DNA from: Hyphomicrobiales bacterium
GTDB taxonomy: Bacteria; Pseudomonadota; Alphaproteobacteria; Rhizobiales; Aestuariivirgaceae
Assembly (NCBI GenBank): GCA_025359265.1
Contig: JANYHB010000070.1
Location: 1-58,052, forward strand
DNA: 58,052 nucleotides
Direction of reading: 5' to 3'
Below the pieces are notes generated by a model, which worked only from the letters and a program-made list of their open reading frames with translations, did no database searches and had not been told where the DNA came from. Position 1 is the stretch's first letter. The number at the start of each line of letters is the position of its first letter. Positions 25,917-34,677 of this stretch are shown here, piece after piece. Made by a program: the position numbers and the translations under genes.

Positions 25917-27350
25917 TTACTTGATCAAGCCAGCATTTTTCAGCAGGTCTTCCTGAAACTTTGCGACGTTGTCCAAGGTGGCTTTAGCATCCTGCTTGCC
26001 CGTGATGGCAAGGTCATACTGGTCTTGCTGCTGGGTCAGAATTTCAAAGAACTGCGGAATATGCCACATGTCTTTTTGCCAATCGAGCTGGGAAGCCCAA
26101 GCCCGGTTCCACGGGCGGAACGTATTGTATTTCGGATCGGTATAGACTTCCTTGATGGCCGACTGGCCGCCCTTTGAGGCGTATTCCATCTGCACATCTT
26201 TCGACAGCCACCACTTCACGAAGCCAACAGCTTCTTTGTTGATGACATCCGTGTTCCATGTGGTGAGAACAAAGGGTTGCCCGCCGATCTGGCTGGTGTG
26301 GTTGATCTTGCCATCAGCTCCCTTGGTGCCGGGGCCCATGCCAAAAACCAGCTTATCAGCCACTTTGGACGATTTGGGATCAAGCGAAGCTTCACCCAAG
26401 CCAATCCAATCCACGTTAAGCGCAACCTTGCCGGCACGGAACAGTTCATCAGATTTGAAGATGTCCATGGTGCCAGTCTTGGCCACGGGCGGCATATACT
26501 TGATGAAGCTTAGCATATGGTTCAGCGCCTTGACTGCAACGTCGGAGTTGACCTGGCCCATGGCATGGCCGTTAGGGGCTTTGGTTTCATCCCAGATGTC
26601 GCCGCCAGCCTGCCACACAAATGTGTGCACGGATGTCGTTGAGAAATCATAGCCTTTGCCAACTTGGAAGGCGACGCCGTAGAAGTCATCATCAGCTGGT
26701 TTGCCCGCCAGCATCTCACCCTTCTTCCTCATGAAGAATTCGCCGATGTTGCCGAACAAGTCCCAATCCACGTTGTCGAACTCTTCGCCCGTGCACGGAA
26801 GTTTCTTGTTGTATTTCGCTTTGAAGTTCTTTTGTTCGTCGTCATTGCAGAAGATATCCTTGCGGGCATAGCTCACAAGGAGATCGGGGAACTGCGGAAA
26901 GCCATAATAGTTTGGCGTGCTGTTGGGATAGGTTGAATAGGCATTGAGAACGATTGGATGCATGCCATCCATGGCTTTTTTCAACTCTTTGTCAGCGTCG
27001 ATGAGATCGTTGATCTTGCGGAAATAGCCGCCTTCAATGAAGGCCCCGAGCCACTGCGAATCTGACACAGCCATGTTGTATTTCTTTTCACCCGATGTGA
27101 GCGAAGCGTTGACGCGGGTGTAGAAGTCTGGCCACGGAATGAAATCAACATCAAGAGTCACCTTGTTGCCCGATGTTGGCTTATATTCCTTATCAAACAT
27201 GTCTTTCATGATGCGCGTTGGCGGCCAATCTGGCACCGCCATGTGGAGCACCACATCTTCGGCAGATGCAGAGTTGGCACCTCCAACCGCCAAGGCCAAA
27301 GCGAAGCCTGCAGCTGTCGCCAGTCCTTGTATCTTTGTTATTGCAGTCAT
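25917..27350 (-). CDS. CUT1 ABC transporter sugar-binding protein
   Basis: 477-residue periplasmic binding protein (SBP_bac_1). Signal peptide to about residue 30 (GFALALAVGGANSASA-E). Seen: VVLHMAVPDWPPTRIMKDMFD, FYTRVNASLTSGEKKYNMAVSDSQWLG, a cysteine pair (IFCNDDEQ and LPCTGEE), and KGYDFSTTSVHTFVWQAGGDIWDE. It is longer than most MalE-like proteins (about 400-430). A near-perfect Shine-Dalgarno AAGGAGG precedes the ATG, suggesting high expression. The ligand cannot be read off; neighbours suggest a sugar, glycoside or polyol. Confidence 0.92.
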   Translation of the reverse strand: MTAITKIQGLATAAGFALALAVGGANSASAEDVVLHMAVPDWPPTRIMKDMFDKEYKPTSGNKVTLDVDFIPWPDFYTRVNASLTSGEKKYNMAVSDSQWLGAFIEGGYFRKINDLIDADKELKKAMDGMHPIVLNAYSTYPNSTPNYYGFPQFPDLLVSYARKDIFCNDDEQKNFKAKYNKKLPCTGEEFDNVDWDLFGNIGEFFMRKKGEMLAGKPADDDFYGVAFQVGKGYDFSTTSVHTFVWQAGGDIWDETKAPNGHAMGQVNSDVAVKALNHMLSFIKYMPPVAKTGTMDIFKSDELFRAGKVALNVDWIGLGEASLDPKSSKVADKLVFGMGPGTKGADGKINHTSQIGGQPFVLTTWNTDVINKEAVGFVKWWLSKDVQMEYASKGGQSAIKEVYTDPKYNTFRPWNRAWASQLDWQKDMWHIPQFFEILTQQQDQYDLAITGKQDAKATLDNVAKFQEDLLKNAGLIK

Positions 27351-27397
27351 TTAGTTTTCCTCCTTTTGGATGTTTTTTTAACTTCTTTCTTCAGCCG

Positions 27398-28489
27398 TCA
27401 GGTTATTGCCTGGCCGTCTGAAGCGCGGAAGACGTGAAACTTTTTATGGTCTAGAAATATGGATGTCGCTTGGCCCGGCCTAAGCGCCAGCGCGGCTGAT
27501 TCAGGCACCACCATGCGCAGTGTTTCGCCCCTTGCCACTATGGAAACAACCGTGACATCACCAAGCGGCTCCAGCATTTGCACAGTCGATTTGACGCCTG
27601 CCTCGCCCTTGTTGGCAAAGCGAACATCACTTGGCCTTATGCCCAGTATCGCGGCTTCACCACTGGCCACCGATTTGATTTTTGATCGCGCGGTGATCTT
27701 GCCCAGCGCGGTTTCAAATGTGGTTTTATCAGCCCCGGTTATGGCAGTGATGATGTTCATGTGTGGCGAACCGATTTTTCCGGCCACATACATGTCAACG
27801 GGATTTTCATAAAGCTCATCGGGCGTGCCGTGTTGCACCACTGCACCATCGCGCATGACGGCAATTTCTTCACCCATGGAAAGGGCTTCGAGTTCATCAG
27901 GCGTGGCGTAAACAATGGTCATGCCGAATTGTTGGTGCAGGCGTTTCAGTTCGGCGCGCATGTCATGGCGAAGTTTGGCATCAAGATTGGTGAGCGGCTC
28001 ATCCAGCAACAGAATTTTAGGACGGCGGATGAGCGACCGCCCCAGCGCCACACGCTGTTGCTCTCCACCTGACAGCGTGTTGGGTTTGCGTTCCAGACGA
28101 TGCGAAAGCTTCAGCATGGTGGCTGTCTCTTTCACCCGCTTGGCAATTTCTTCGCGCCCCAATCTTTCTTCACGCAAAGGATAGGCCAAATTTTCAAAAA
28201 CGCTCAAATGCGGATAAAGCGCGAAGGATTGGAAAACCATTGACACGCCGCGACCGGCAATCGGCGCCTGGCTTACATCTTTGCCGTTGATTTCAACTTG
28301 ACCCGAATCCGGTTTCACCAAGCCGGCAATGGTGCGCAGTGCCGTGGTTTTACCAACTGAACTGGGCCCAAACAACACAAAGAAACGCCCTTCGACAACA
28401 TCGAAAGACAATCTCTCCAGCGCGCGCACATGCGCATAGGATTTTGAAATTCCCAAGAGTCTCAGCGCATGTTTTGACGCTTCAGACAT
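27398..28489 (-). CDS. CUT1 ABC transporter ATPase B (H-loop His replaced by Pro)
   Basis: 363-residue MalK/UgpC-like ATPase with TOBE domain. Walker A GPSSVGKTT (41-49), Q-loop FQSFALYP, canonical signature LSGGEQQ (139-145) and Walker B LLLDEP (D163/E164) are intact. The switch histidine is missing: residues 194-203 read YATPDELEAL where THD is expected, so His is Pro197 (codon CCT, one base from CAT). The other ATPase of the operon keeps His but has a broken signature. A heterodimer would hold one complete and one degenerate ATP site. Confidence 0.92.
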   Translation of the reverse strand: MSEASKHALRLLGISKSYAHVRALERLSFDVVEGRFFVLFGPSSVGKTTALRTIAGLVKPDSGQVEINGKDVSQAPIAGRGVSMVFQSFALYPHLSVFENLAYPLREERLGREEIAKRVKETATMLKLSHRLERKPNTLSGGEQQRVALGRSLIRRPKILLLDEPLTNLDAKLRHDMRAELKRLHQQFGMTIVYATPDELEALSMGEEIAVMRDGAVVQHGTPDELYENPVDMYVAGKIGSPHMNIITAITGADKTTFETALGKITARSKIKSVASGEAAILGIRPSDVRFANKGEAGVKSTVQMLEPLGDVTVVSIVARGETLRMVVPESAALALRPGQATSIFLDHKKFHVFRASDGQAIT

Positions 28490-28566
28490 TTTGCTCCCAA
28501 TCAGCTTTTGCAGCTCTTTGTTTCAACAGACTATCGCGTGGATAAATTTTTACAAGACGATAACAA

Positions 28567-29724
28567 CTATTTTGCTTTTTCCCATTTGCCCGTTTTAACA
28601 GATTTCAACACGGCATCCGTAACCATATCGGTTGCCATTGCTTCCCTGAATGTGGGTGCAGCGGGCTTGCCTGAGCTCACACCTTCCAGGAAATCGGCGG
28701 CCTGATGGATGAAAGTATGCTCATAGCCAATCTGCAATCCGGGCACCCACCATTTATCCATGTAAGGGTGGTCACCATCGGTTATATGCAACGCACGCCA
28801 GCCACGGGTGCGGCCTTCATCACGATGATCAAAATATTGCAGGCGGTGCAGGTCGTGCAAATCCCAGGCGATGGAGGCTTTCTCGCCGTTTATCTCCAAG
28901 GTATAAAGCGCCTTGTGGCCACGCGCATAACGTGTCGCTTCGAAATTGGCCAGTGAACCATTGGCGAACTTGGCGAGGAACAAGCTGGCATCGTCGATTC
29001 CCACCTTTTCTTTCTTGCCCGTCAAATTATGTTGGCGTTCTTTAATAAAGGTTTCCGTAAGGCCGACCACTTTGTCAATTCCGCCATTCAGCCACATGGC
29101 CGTGTCGATGCAGTGCGCCAGAAGATCACCCGTCACACCACTGCCTGCCACATTCACATCCAAGCGCCACAAGCCTTGTCCGCCTTGCGGCAGATCGGCA
29201 GAGATCGTCCAATCCTGCAGGAACTTGGCACGGTAGTGAAAAATTTTGCCGAGCTTGCCTTCTTCAATCAACTGCTTGGCCAAGGTGACGGCAGGCACGC
29301 GGCGATAATTATACCAAACCATATTGGCCACACCGGCTTTTTCAACGGCAGCCACCATTTTCCTCGATTCAGCGGCATTGCGGCCGAGGGGCTTTTCGCA
29401 CATCACCATCTTGCCAGCCTTGGCTGCGGCGATGGCAATTTCCATGTGGGTGTCATTGGGGCTGGCAATATCAATTAAATCAATATCTTTGCGCGCCACC
29501 AAATCGCGCCAATCGTTTTCCATGGACTCATAGCCCCATTGCTCAACGAAGGGCTTGAGCTTCAAGGCATCACGGGCACAGGCGGCTTTCAGAACAGGTT
29601 GATAAGTCAGATCAAAGAAATGGCCGACTTGGGAAAAGGCGTTGGAGTGGGTGCGGCCCATGAAGCCATAACCCACCATGCCAATATTCAGTTTTTTCTT
29701 CGCCACGTTAAGCCACCCAACCAT
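28567..29724 (-). CDS. Gfo/Idh/MocA family oxidoreductase
   Basis: 385-residue NAD(P)-dependent sugar or inositol dehydrogenase family member. Rossmann motif [16 protein letters not shown] near residue 15, then the [17 protein letters not shown] strand and [15 protein letters not shown] containing the EKP motif. The C-terminal half carries [17 protein letters not shown], with the His/Asp of the catalytic region. Start is ATG 29724 (16-base overlap with the upstream gene) or GTG 29706, two bases after its stop. Relatives oxidise sugars at C1 or C3. It follows a TIM-barrel isomerase and precedes the importer, so it likely oxidises the imported sugar. Confidence 0.9.
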   Translation of the reverse strand: MVGWLNVAKKKLNIGMVGYGFMGRTHSNAFSQVGHFFDLTYQPVLKAACARDALKLKPFVEQWGYESMENDWRDLVARKDIDLIDIASPNDTHMEIAIAAAKAGKMVMCEKPLGRNAAESRKMVAAVEKAGVANMVWYNYRRVPAVTLAKQLIEEGKLGKIFHYRAKFLQDWTISADLPQGGQGLWRLDVNVAGSGVTGDLLAHCIDTAMWLNGGIDKVVGLTETFIKERQHNLTGKKEKVGIDDASLFLAKFANGSLANFEATRYARGHKALYTLEINGEKASIAWDLHDLHRLQYFDHRDEGRTRGWRALHITDGDHPYMDKWWVPGLQIGYEHTFIHQAADFLEGVSSGKPAAPTFREAMATDMVTDAVLKSVKTGKWEKAK

Positions 29725-30757
29725 GCTTTTCGCGCACTTTGATCATCGTGGCCAAAATGTCGTTCCAGGTTTGTTGTTTCAGCATCACTTCATTGGGGAA
29801 CATGCAGCCATCCCAACAAATATGCCGGAAGGCCTTGGTGAGTTCACCCTTGCCATCGCGCAGCCAGAAGCCTGCATGTTTCGGAATGTCAAGTTTACCA
29901 TTCTTGTCTGTCACCATGCAGTGACGACCGGTCTTGTCGTGGTAGCCCAGGCCTTTTACCGTGCCATCGTTTTGTGCAACGTGGAAGTCAATCGTCCAGG
30001 GGCGCAGGGCATCCGTCATCTTCTTCAACGCCGCGTCGAGCGTGGGCTTGCTTTTCCAATCAAACTTGGCAGGAAGCAGTCGTGACTTGGGCGCGTTGTA
30101 GCCCATCGTATAAAGCAGAGTATGGGCCATATCCGCCTGGAAGCCGATGGTTTGCGGCCGGTCAGTTTCTTCCAGCGTATTGATCATGTCTTTCCATGAA
30201 TGCATGCCGCCCCAGCAGATTTCACCTTCAGCCGCCAGGCGCTCACCATGGTCAACCGCAACGCTGCACGCCTCACGCCACGTTTTAGCGATCTTCTTGG
30301 TATTACCCGCCGGGTCTTTGGCCCAGTCGCTAGGGCTGCAGGCGGAGTCGATGCGAACCACGCCATAGGGGCGCACGCCCAGCTCACGCAAACGCTGGCC
30401 AAGCTTGCAGGACTTCAGCACGTTCTCCACGAATTTTTTGCGATCGGCGGGCGAACCCATGGCCGAGCCGCCGCCCACCGGGGGCCAAACCGGGGCCACG
30501 ATAGAGCCGATGTTTAGCCCGCGTCTTTGCACTTTTTCTGCCAGGCGTTTGATCTCATCATCGCTGGCATCAAGGTTTGTGTGAGGGGTCACATGGAAAA
30601 TATCAATGCCATCAAACTTCACACCGTTCACTTGGGCTTTGGCTGTGAGATCAATCAGCGTATCGAGTTCAATGCCAGGTTCTGAGTCTGCACCCTTGCC
30701 AACAAGGCCCGGCCACATCGCATTGTGAAGCTTGGGAAAATTATTTGCGGTAACCAA
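29708..30757 (-). CDS. Sugar isomerase/epimerase-like TIM barrel (AP_endonuc_2 fold)
   Basis: 349-residue xylose-isomerase-like TIM barrel. Probable metal ligands: Glu in [10 protein letters not shown], Asp in [11 protein letters not shown], His in DFHVAQNDG, and acidic residues in [10 protein letters not shown]. Also [14 protein letters not shown] near the N-terminus and [17 protein letters not shown]. First gene of the minus-strand sugar operon, 78 bases from the divergent GntR gene. In other bacteria pairs of Gfo/Idh/MocA dehydrogenase and such barrels act on keto-sugars or keto-glycosides. Substrate unknown. Confidence 0.88.
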   Translation of the reverse strand: MVTANNFPKLHNAMWPGLVGKGADSEPGIELDTLIDLTAKAQVNGVKFDGIDIFHVTPHTNLDASDDEIKRLAEKVQRRGLNIGSIVAPVWPPVGGGSAMGSPADRKKFVENVLKSCKLGQRLRELGVRPYGVVRIDSACSPSDWAKDPAGNTKKIAKTWREACSVAVDHGERLAAEGEICWGGMHSWKDMINTLEETDRPQTIGFQADMAHTLLYTMGYNAPKSRLLPAKFDWKSKPTLDAALKKMTDALRPWTIDFHVAQNDGTVKGLGYHDKTGRHCMVTDKNGKLDIPKHAGFWLRDGKGELTKAFRHICWDGCMFPNEVMLKQQTWNDILATMIKVREKHGWVA

Positions 30758-30818
30758 AGCACCCTCCCTCTATATTTTTGTATTTTCCCTAATCTATGCA
30801 AGTTTTATGTTGCTGTCC

Positions 30819-30846
30819 ATAACTGTTATATTAGTATGACAGTTAT
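30819..30846. promoter_or_regulatory. Candidate GntR operator
   Basis: Inverted repeat ATAACTG (30819-30825) and CAGTTAT (30840-30846) with 14 bases between, overlapping the GntR start codon region and lying 60-90 bases upstream of the divergent sugar operon. Position suits autoregulation plus control of 30757-21943. The long spacer is unusual for GntR proteins, so this is tentative. Confidence 0.4.
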
Positions 30847-31540
30847 GGGATTGCATCTTTCAAAAGCCCGAATAGATCGCAAGCGCCCGCTTCGCGACCA
30901 GATTTATGAACTTATTCGCAATCTGGTTCTCACCGGCCAAATTGGCCCGGGAGAGATTGTTGATGAAAAGCTGATTGCGGCCCAACTCAAAATATCCCGC
31001 ACACCAGTTCGTGAAGCCGTGAAGAAATTGAGCGATGAACACCTCATTGATGTCATAGCGCAATCAGGAACCAGAGCAGCGCTGATCGATCGCCGCGAGG
31101 TGGAGCAGGCCTATATTATCAGGCGGGCCCTGGAAATGGAAAGTGCGGGTCGCGCGGTGCCCCATATGAACGGCGCCCATGCCGAAGCGCTTTCAGAAAT
31201 TTTGATGGCCCATGCCCGCGCCATCGAAGGCAAAGATTATGTTTTGGCCATTGCGACTGATGATAAATTTCATAAATATATTTCTGAAATCAGCAATCTG
31301 CCGCGCTTGTGGCGGGCGGTCGAGATTTCCAAAGCCCAGCTTGATCGATGTCGTCACATTATGTTGCCTCGTGCCGGTGAAGCTGAAGCAACATTGGAGC
31401 AGCACCGCGCCATCATTCGCGCCCTCAACAGCAAAGATCCTGACAAGGCCCGAAGTGCCATGGGGCAACATCTGGATCGTTCATTCGCCACCGCAGCAAA
31501 AGTGCTCGATGCAGAAGCTGTAAAATCAATTGCCAGTTAG
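30836..31540 (+). CDS. GntR-family transcriptional regulator (FadR/FCD type)
   Basis: 235 residues from ATG 30836 (MTVMGLHLSKARIDRKRPL) or 227 from ATG 30845; the open frame back to 30725 lies in the divergent gene and is not family-like. The winged helix is residues 15-80 (LRDQIYELIRNLVLTGQIGP, SRTPVREAVKKLSDEHLIDV). The C-terminal FCD domain has candidate metal ligands in TDDKFHKYI and LEQHRAIIRAL. It should respond to a sugar acid or other metabolite and control the divergent sugar operon. It overlaps the DhaK-DhaL gene tail to tail by 15 bases. Confidence 0.92.
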   Translation: MTVMGLHLSKARIDRKRPLRDQIYELIRNLVLTGQIGPGEIVDEKLIAAQLKISRTPVREAVKKLSDEHLIDVIAQSGTRAALIDRREVEQAYIIRRALEMESAGRAVPHMNGAHAEALSEILMAHARAIEGKDYVLAIATDDKFHKYISEISNLPRLWRAVEISKAQLDRCRHIMLPRAGEAEATLEQHRAIIRALNSKDPDKARSAMGQHLDRSFATAAKVLDAEAVKSIAS

Positions 31541-33160
31541 ACCTTCCAGCAGCAAGGCCACCGCTTCTGCCCCCGGATCATTGACGCCTTTCAAATTTTC
31601 GGCTGACACATAAGTTGCGCGCCCGGCTCCAGCCTGCATCATGCGGCCTGTGGCATCGGCGCTTTTGCGAGCGGCTTGTGCCGCCTTAACCAAGCTGCCG
31701 GAGTGCAACAGCACATCAAGGGCAGGTGCCAAGGCATCAATCATGGTGCGGTCGCCGGGTTTGGCTCCGCCGTATGCCATCATTTTATCAAGGCCGGACT
31801 GCAATGCCGCCTGCCAACCGGCACCAGCGGCCGACGCATGCGAGGCTGCCGCAAAGAAGATGGCCAGCAATACGCCTGATGAGCCACCCATGCTGCGCGT
31901 CATGGCCGTGCTGACACCCATGAAGAATTGATCTGGCTTGGCGAGGGGCAATTTATTCAGAATTGATTGTAAATGGCGCGCAGCCGTGGCCACGGTGGAG
32001 CCAGTGTCGCCATCACCAACTTTGGCATCAAGCGCATTCAACTTTGCTTCGGCACTGATCAGAATTGCACAGGCTTGATTGACCAAAGCGTTGAGCTGTG
32101 GATTGCGACTGGGTTTCACCGCCCTGGTTTTCAGCAGCGCTGGAAGTTTCACAAGCCTGGGCTTGATGTGCTGATGCACGCCGGGCCAAGCCAGCGCGCT
32201 GGCCGGTGATTGCAGCGCTGTTTCAAACTCTGCATTCAGCGCCAAAAGGCTGAACGAGAAGCCGTGCATATCAAGCGACGTCACCAAGGCTGACGGCCCA
32301 CATACAAGTTTGATCTTTTTGCCATGGGGGCCATTCAACACTTCATTGGTGAGCAGACCCATTTCAAGTGGCGTGGTGGAACCCAGATTGTTGACCAATA
32401 AAGCATAGGTGCGGGCGGGCTTGGCGGCTTTAAACAAGCGATCCGCCAACAGCCGAGCGCTGCGTTTGGCGCCGTCAAATTCTATCAGATTGACCCCCGG
32501 TTCCCCGTGGATGCCAAGGCCAAGTTCTGCCTTGCCATGCGGTATGCGGTCTTCGCGGCCAATGCCGGGCACCGTACACGAGCTCAGCGAAATACCAAGC
32601 GACACCGTTGCATCAGCAGCCCTTTGGGCCATCGCTGTTACCTTCTTGAGCGACCAGCCTTTGGCCGCATAGTGGCCAGCAATTTTTTCGACCAACAACA
32701 CGCCAGCGATGCCGCGCGGCTGGGCAATATCCGGCAATGCAATATCATCGCGCACAACCACCATGTCGACCGTCTTGCCCCAGGCACGGGCGCGCTCTGC
32801 AGCCAAGCCGAAATTCAAGCGATCACCCGTATAATTTTTGACAATCAGCAAGCATCCGCCCTTGCCAGCAACGGCCATGATTGCCGCCAAAACCGCGTCT
32901 ACAGTGGGCGAGGCAAAAACTTCGCCGCAGACGGCCGCAGTCAAAAGCCCCTGCCCCACAAAGCCCGCATGGGCTGGCTCATGGCCTGAACCGCCACCGG
33001 CAAGCACCGCAACATGCGACGGATTGTGATCGGTTCGCAAAACCACTTTAATATCAGGATAGCCGTCCAGTCTGGCCAGCTTTGCCCCGCCAGAGCTTCG
33101 CAATAATCCGTCGATGGCATCAACAACCAGCGTGTTCTTGCTGTCAATAAACTGTCTCAT
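31526..33160 (-). CDS. Dihydroxyacetone kinase family protein, DhaK-DhaL fusion
   Basis: 544 residues from ATG 33160 (MRQFIDSKNTLVVDAIDG), the usual family start; the frame opens at 33193. DhaK domain, residues 1-330, has VAVLAGGGSGHEPAHAGFVG and the substrate-binding histidine H218 in GLGIHGEPG. DhaL domain, about 350-544, has the nucleotide/Mg site LDAKVGDGDTGST and TRSMGGSSGVLL. The fusion is of the ATP-dependent type. Family members phosphorylate dihydroxyacetone or erythrulose. Next to a YtfQ-like importer, divergently arranged, so it may phosphorylate a ketose produced from the imported sugar. Confidence 0.93.
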   Translation of the reverse strand: MRQFIDSKNTLVVDAIDGLLRSSGGAKLARLDGYPDIKVVLRTDHNPSHVAVLAGGGSGHEPAHAGFVGQGLLTAAVCGEVFASPTVDAVLAAIMAVAGKGGCLLIVKNYTGDRLNFGLAAERARAWGKTVDMVVVRDDIALPDIAQPRGIAGVLLVEKIAGHYAAKGWSLKKVTAMAQRAADATVSLGISLSSCTVPGIGREDRIPHGKAELGLGIHGEPGVNLIEFDGAKRSARLLADRLFKAAKPARTYALLVNNLGSTTPLEMGLLTNEVLNGPHGKKIKLVCGPSALVTSLDMHGFSFSLLALNAEFETALQSPASALAWPGVHQHIKPRLVKLPALLKTRAVKPSRNPQLNALVNQACAILISAEAKLNALDAKVGDGDTGSTVATAARHLQSILNKLPLAKPDQFFMGVSTAMTRSMGGSSGVLLAIFFAAASHASAAGAGWQAALQSGLDKMMAYGGAKPGDRTMIDALAPALDVLLHSGSLVKAAQAARKSADATGRMMQAGAGRATYVSAENLKGVNDPGAEAVALLLEGLTGN

Positions 33161-33405
33161 GAGCAGCCCGACCCTCTCTCGATTGTTTGCCAAAGTTGTG
33201 CTGCCGCTTTTTATTCATGCCCGGCGCTCTTCTCTACACCAAGCAGGCAACCAAATTCAATCGCAAGCAAGCCCACGTCCTCGCTTGGCGATGTTGTGGA
33301 AAGATTAGTTGCAAGCTTTGGCTTTTCACCGATTTGACCAAAAACCCTTTCGCGCAGTGGCCAGCGTCGTAAAATTATATCGCGTGCTGTTGGTTTTTTC
33401 CGAGT

Positions 33406-33429
33406 GCGGCGCAGCAATTGGTGCGCCGC
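33406..33429. promoter_or_regulatory. Palindrome upstream of ytfQ-like operon
   Basis: Perfect 8-bp inverted repeat GCGGCGCA / TGCGCCGC around an 8-base centre (GCAATTGG), 28 bases upstream of a promoter-like TTGACT. It could be an operator for an unlinked regulator or the stem of a transcript starting to its left. No regulator gene of LacI type is nearby. Confidence 0.4.
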
Positions 33430-33456
33430 GAAACCATTTGTATGATAAATTAGATG

Positions 33457-33485
33457 TTGACTGAAAATTGAATTGGAGATTTACT
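33457..33485 (+). promoter_or_regulatory. Candidate sigma-70 promoter for ytfQ-like operon
   Basis: TTGACT (33457-33462), 17 bases, then TTTACT (33480-33485). Five of six and four of six consensus matches, 56 bases before the ytfQ-like ATG. Inferred only from pattern and position. Confidence 0.4.
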
Positions 33486-33540
33486 TGTTTTCTACACGCC
33501 GGACAAAAAGTGCGTGCATATTTTTCAAGGGAGATCACCA

Positions 33541-34521
33541 ATGACACTTATTAACCGCCGCGCGGCACTTCTGATGACAGTCGGAATTGTGGGCGCTTTT
33601 GCCGCGACAGCTTTGGCCGATGGCCTTCCCAAGTTAGCAGTCAAGAAAACTTATAAAGTTGGCTTTGCGCAAACCGAAAGCAACAATCCTTGGCGCTTGG
33701 CGCAAACGGCCAGCATGAAAGCTGAAGCCGAAAAACTGGGCTGGCAATTGGTTTATACCGATGCCGCTGGTTCTGCCGCCAAGCAAGTGGCTGACGTCAA
33801 CAGCATGATTGCCCAAGGCGTTGATGCAATCTTCTTGTCGCCACGTGAAGAAAAGCCACTTATTCCGGCCGTTATGGCAGCCAAAAAGGCTGGCATTCCG
33901 CTGTTCTTGATCGACCGCAACGTTGATGCAAACCTTGCCAAAGGCGGCACAGATTATGTGACGTTCATTGGCTCAGACTTTCTCAAGGAAGGCACCACGG
34001 CGGGCGAGAACCTCGTGAAACTGACCGGCGGCAAAGCCATCATTCTGGAACTGGAAGGGTCAACCGGGTCTTCGCCTGCCAATGATCGCAAGAAGGGTTT
34101 TGACGCGGTTATCGCAAAGAACCCTGACATGAAGATTGTTGCATCGCAAACCGGTGATTTCAACCGCGACAAAGGGCGGCAAGTGGCTGAAGCTCTGCTG
34201 CAAGCCCATCCGGAAGCCACGGTGATTTATGCTCACAATGACGAAATGGCCATTGGCGCTATCTCAGCCCTGGAAGCAGCGGGCAAGGTTCCCGGCAAGG
34301 ATGTGACGGTTGTTTCGATTGATGGTGAAAAAGATGCGTTGCAGGCAATCATTGACGGCAAGATGGCCTTCTCGGTTGAGTGCAATCCTAAATTCGGCCC
34401 GGCGGCTTATGCTGCCGCAATGGCCTATGCCAAGGGTGATACTCTTCCGCCCACAATGACAAACACCGATCGGTTCTTCGATAAGAGCAATGCTAAAGAC
34501 AGCATGGCAGATTCTTATTAA
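33541..34521 (+). CDS. YtfQ-like sugar ABC transporter binding protein
   Basis: 326-residue periplasmic binding protein (Peripla_BP_4) from ATG 33541 with RBS AAGGGAGA. Signal peptide ends near ATALA-D (residue 26). It resembles galactofuranose-binding YtfQ of E. coli: YKVGFAQTESNNPWRLAQT, QGVDAIFLSP, FLIDRNVD, the block QTGDFNRDKGRQV, VIYAHNDEMAIGAI, and VVSIDGEKDALQAI. Followed by a YtfR-like ATPase and two permeases, the same composition as ytfQRT-yjfF. A pentose- or hexofuranose ligand is plausible; galactofuranose itself is an inference. Confidence 0.9.
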   Translation: MTLINRRAALLMTVGIVGAFAATALADGLPKLAVKKTYKVGFAQTESNNPWRLAQTASMKAEAEKLGWQLVYTDAAGSAAKQVADVNSMIAQGVDAIFLSPREEKPLIPAVMAAKKAGIPLFLIDRNVDANLAKGGTDYVTFIGSDFLKEGTTAGENLVKLTGGKAIILELEGSTGSSPANDRKKGFDAVIAKNPDMKIVASQTGDFNRDKGRQVAEALLQAHPEATVIYAHNDEMAIGAISALEAAGKVPGKDVTVVSIDGEKDALQAIIDGKMAFSVECNPKFGPAAYAAAMAYAKGDTLPPTMTNTDRFFDKSNAKDSMADSY

Positions 34522-34548
34522 TCGTTAGTCAGTAAGCGTTTTCTCCCA

Positions 34549-34580
34549 GAGCCCGGCTTTGTACGGCCAAAGTCGGGCTC
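34549..34580 (+). repeat. Intercistronic stem-loop after ytfQ-like gene
   Basis: 13-bp stem GAGCCCGGCTTTG / CAAAGTCGGGCTC with one G-U pair and a six-base loop, 28 bases after the binding-protein stop. No T-run follows, so a stabilising or attenuating hairpin rather than a full terminator. Confidence 0.7.
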
Positions 34581-34677
34581 AAATATTGGCAGGCATGCGA
34601 CCTCAAAAATCCCCATGTGCGTGATTGGTTGAGCACTTGACTTTGTGAGATGGCGGCGCATCACTCATGCTCCGAAA

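Larger units (their letters stand above)
33161..33540. other. Intergenic region between dhaKL-like and ytfQ-like genes
   Basis: 380 bases with no convincing gene; the short frames here have no RBS or family likeness. It must carry divergent promoters. It holds a perfect palindrome (33406-33429) and a promoter-like pair (33457-33485), listed separately. AAGGGAGA precedes the ytfQ-like start. The side next to the kinase gene is otherwise featureless to me. Confidence 0.6.
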
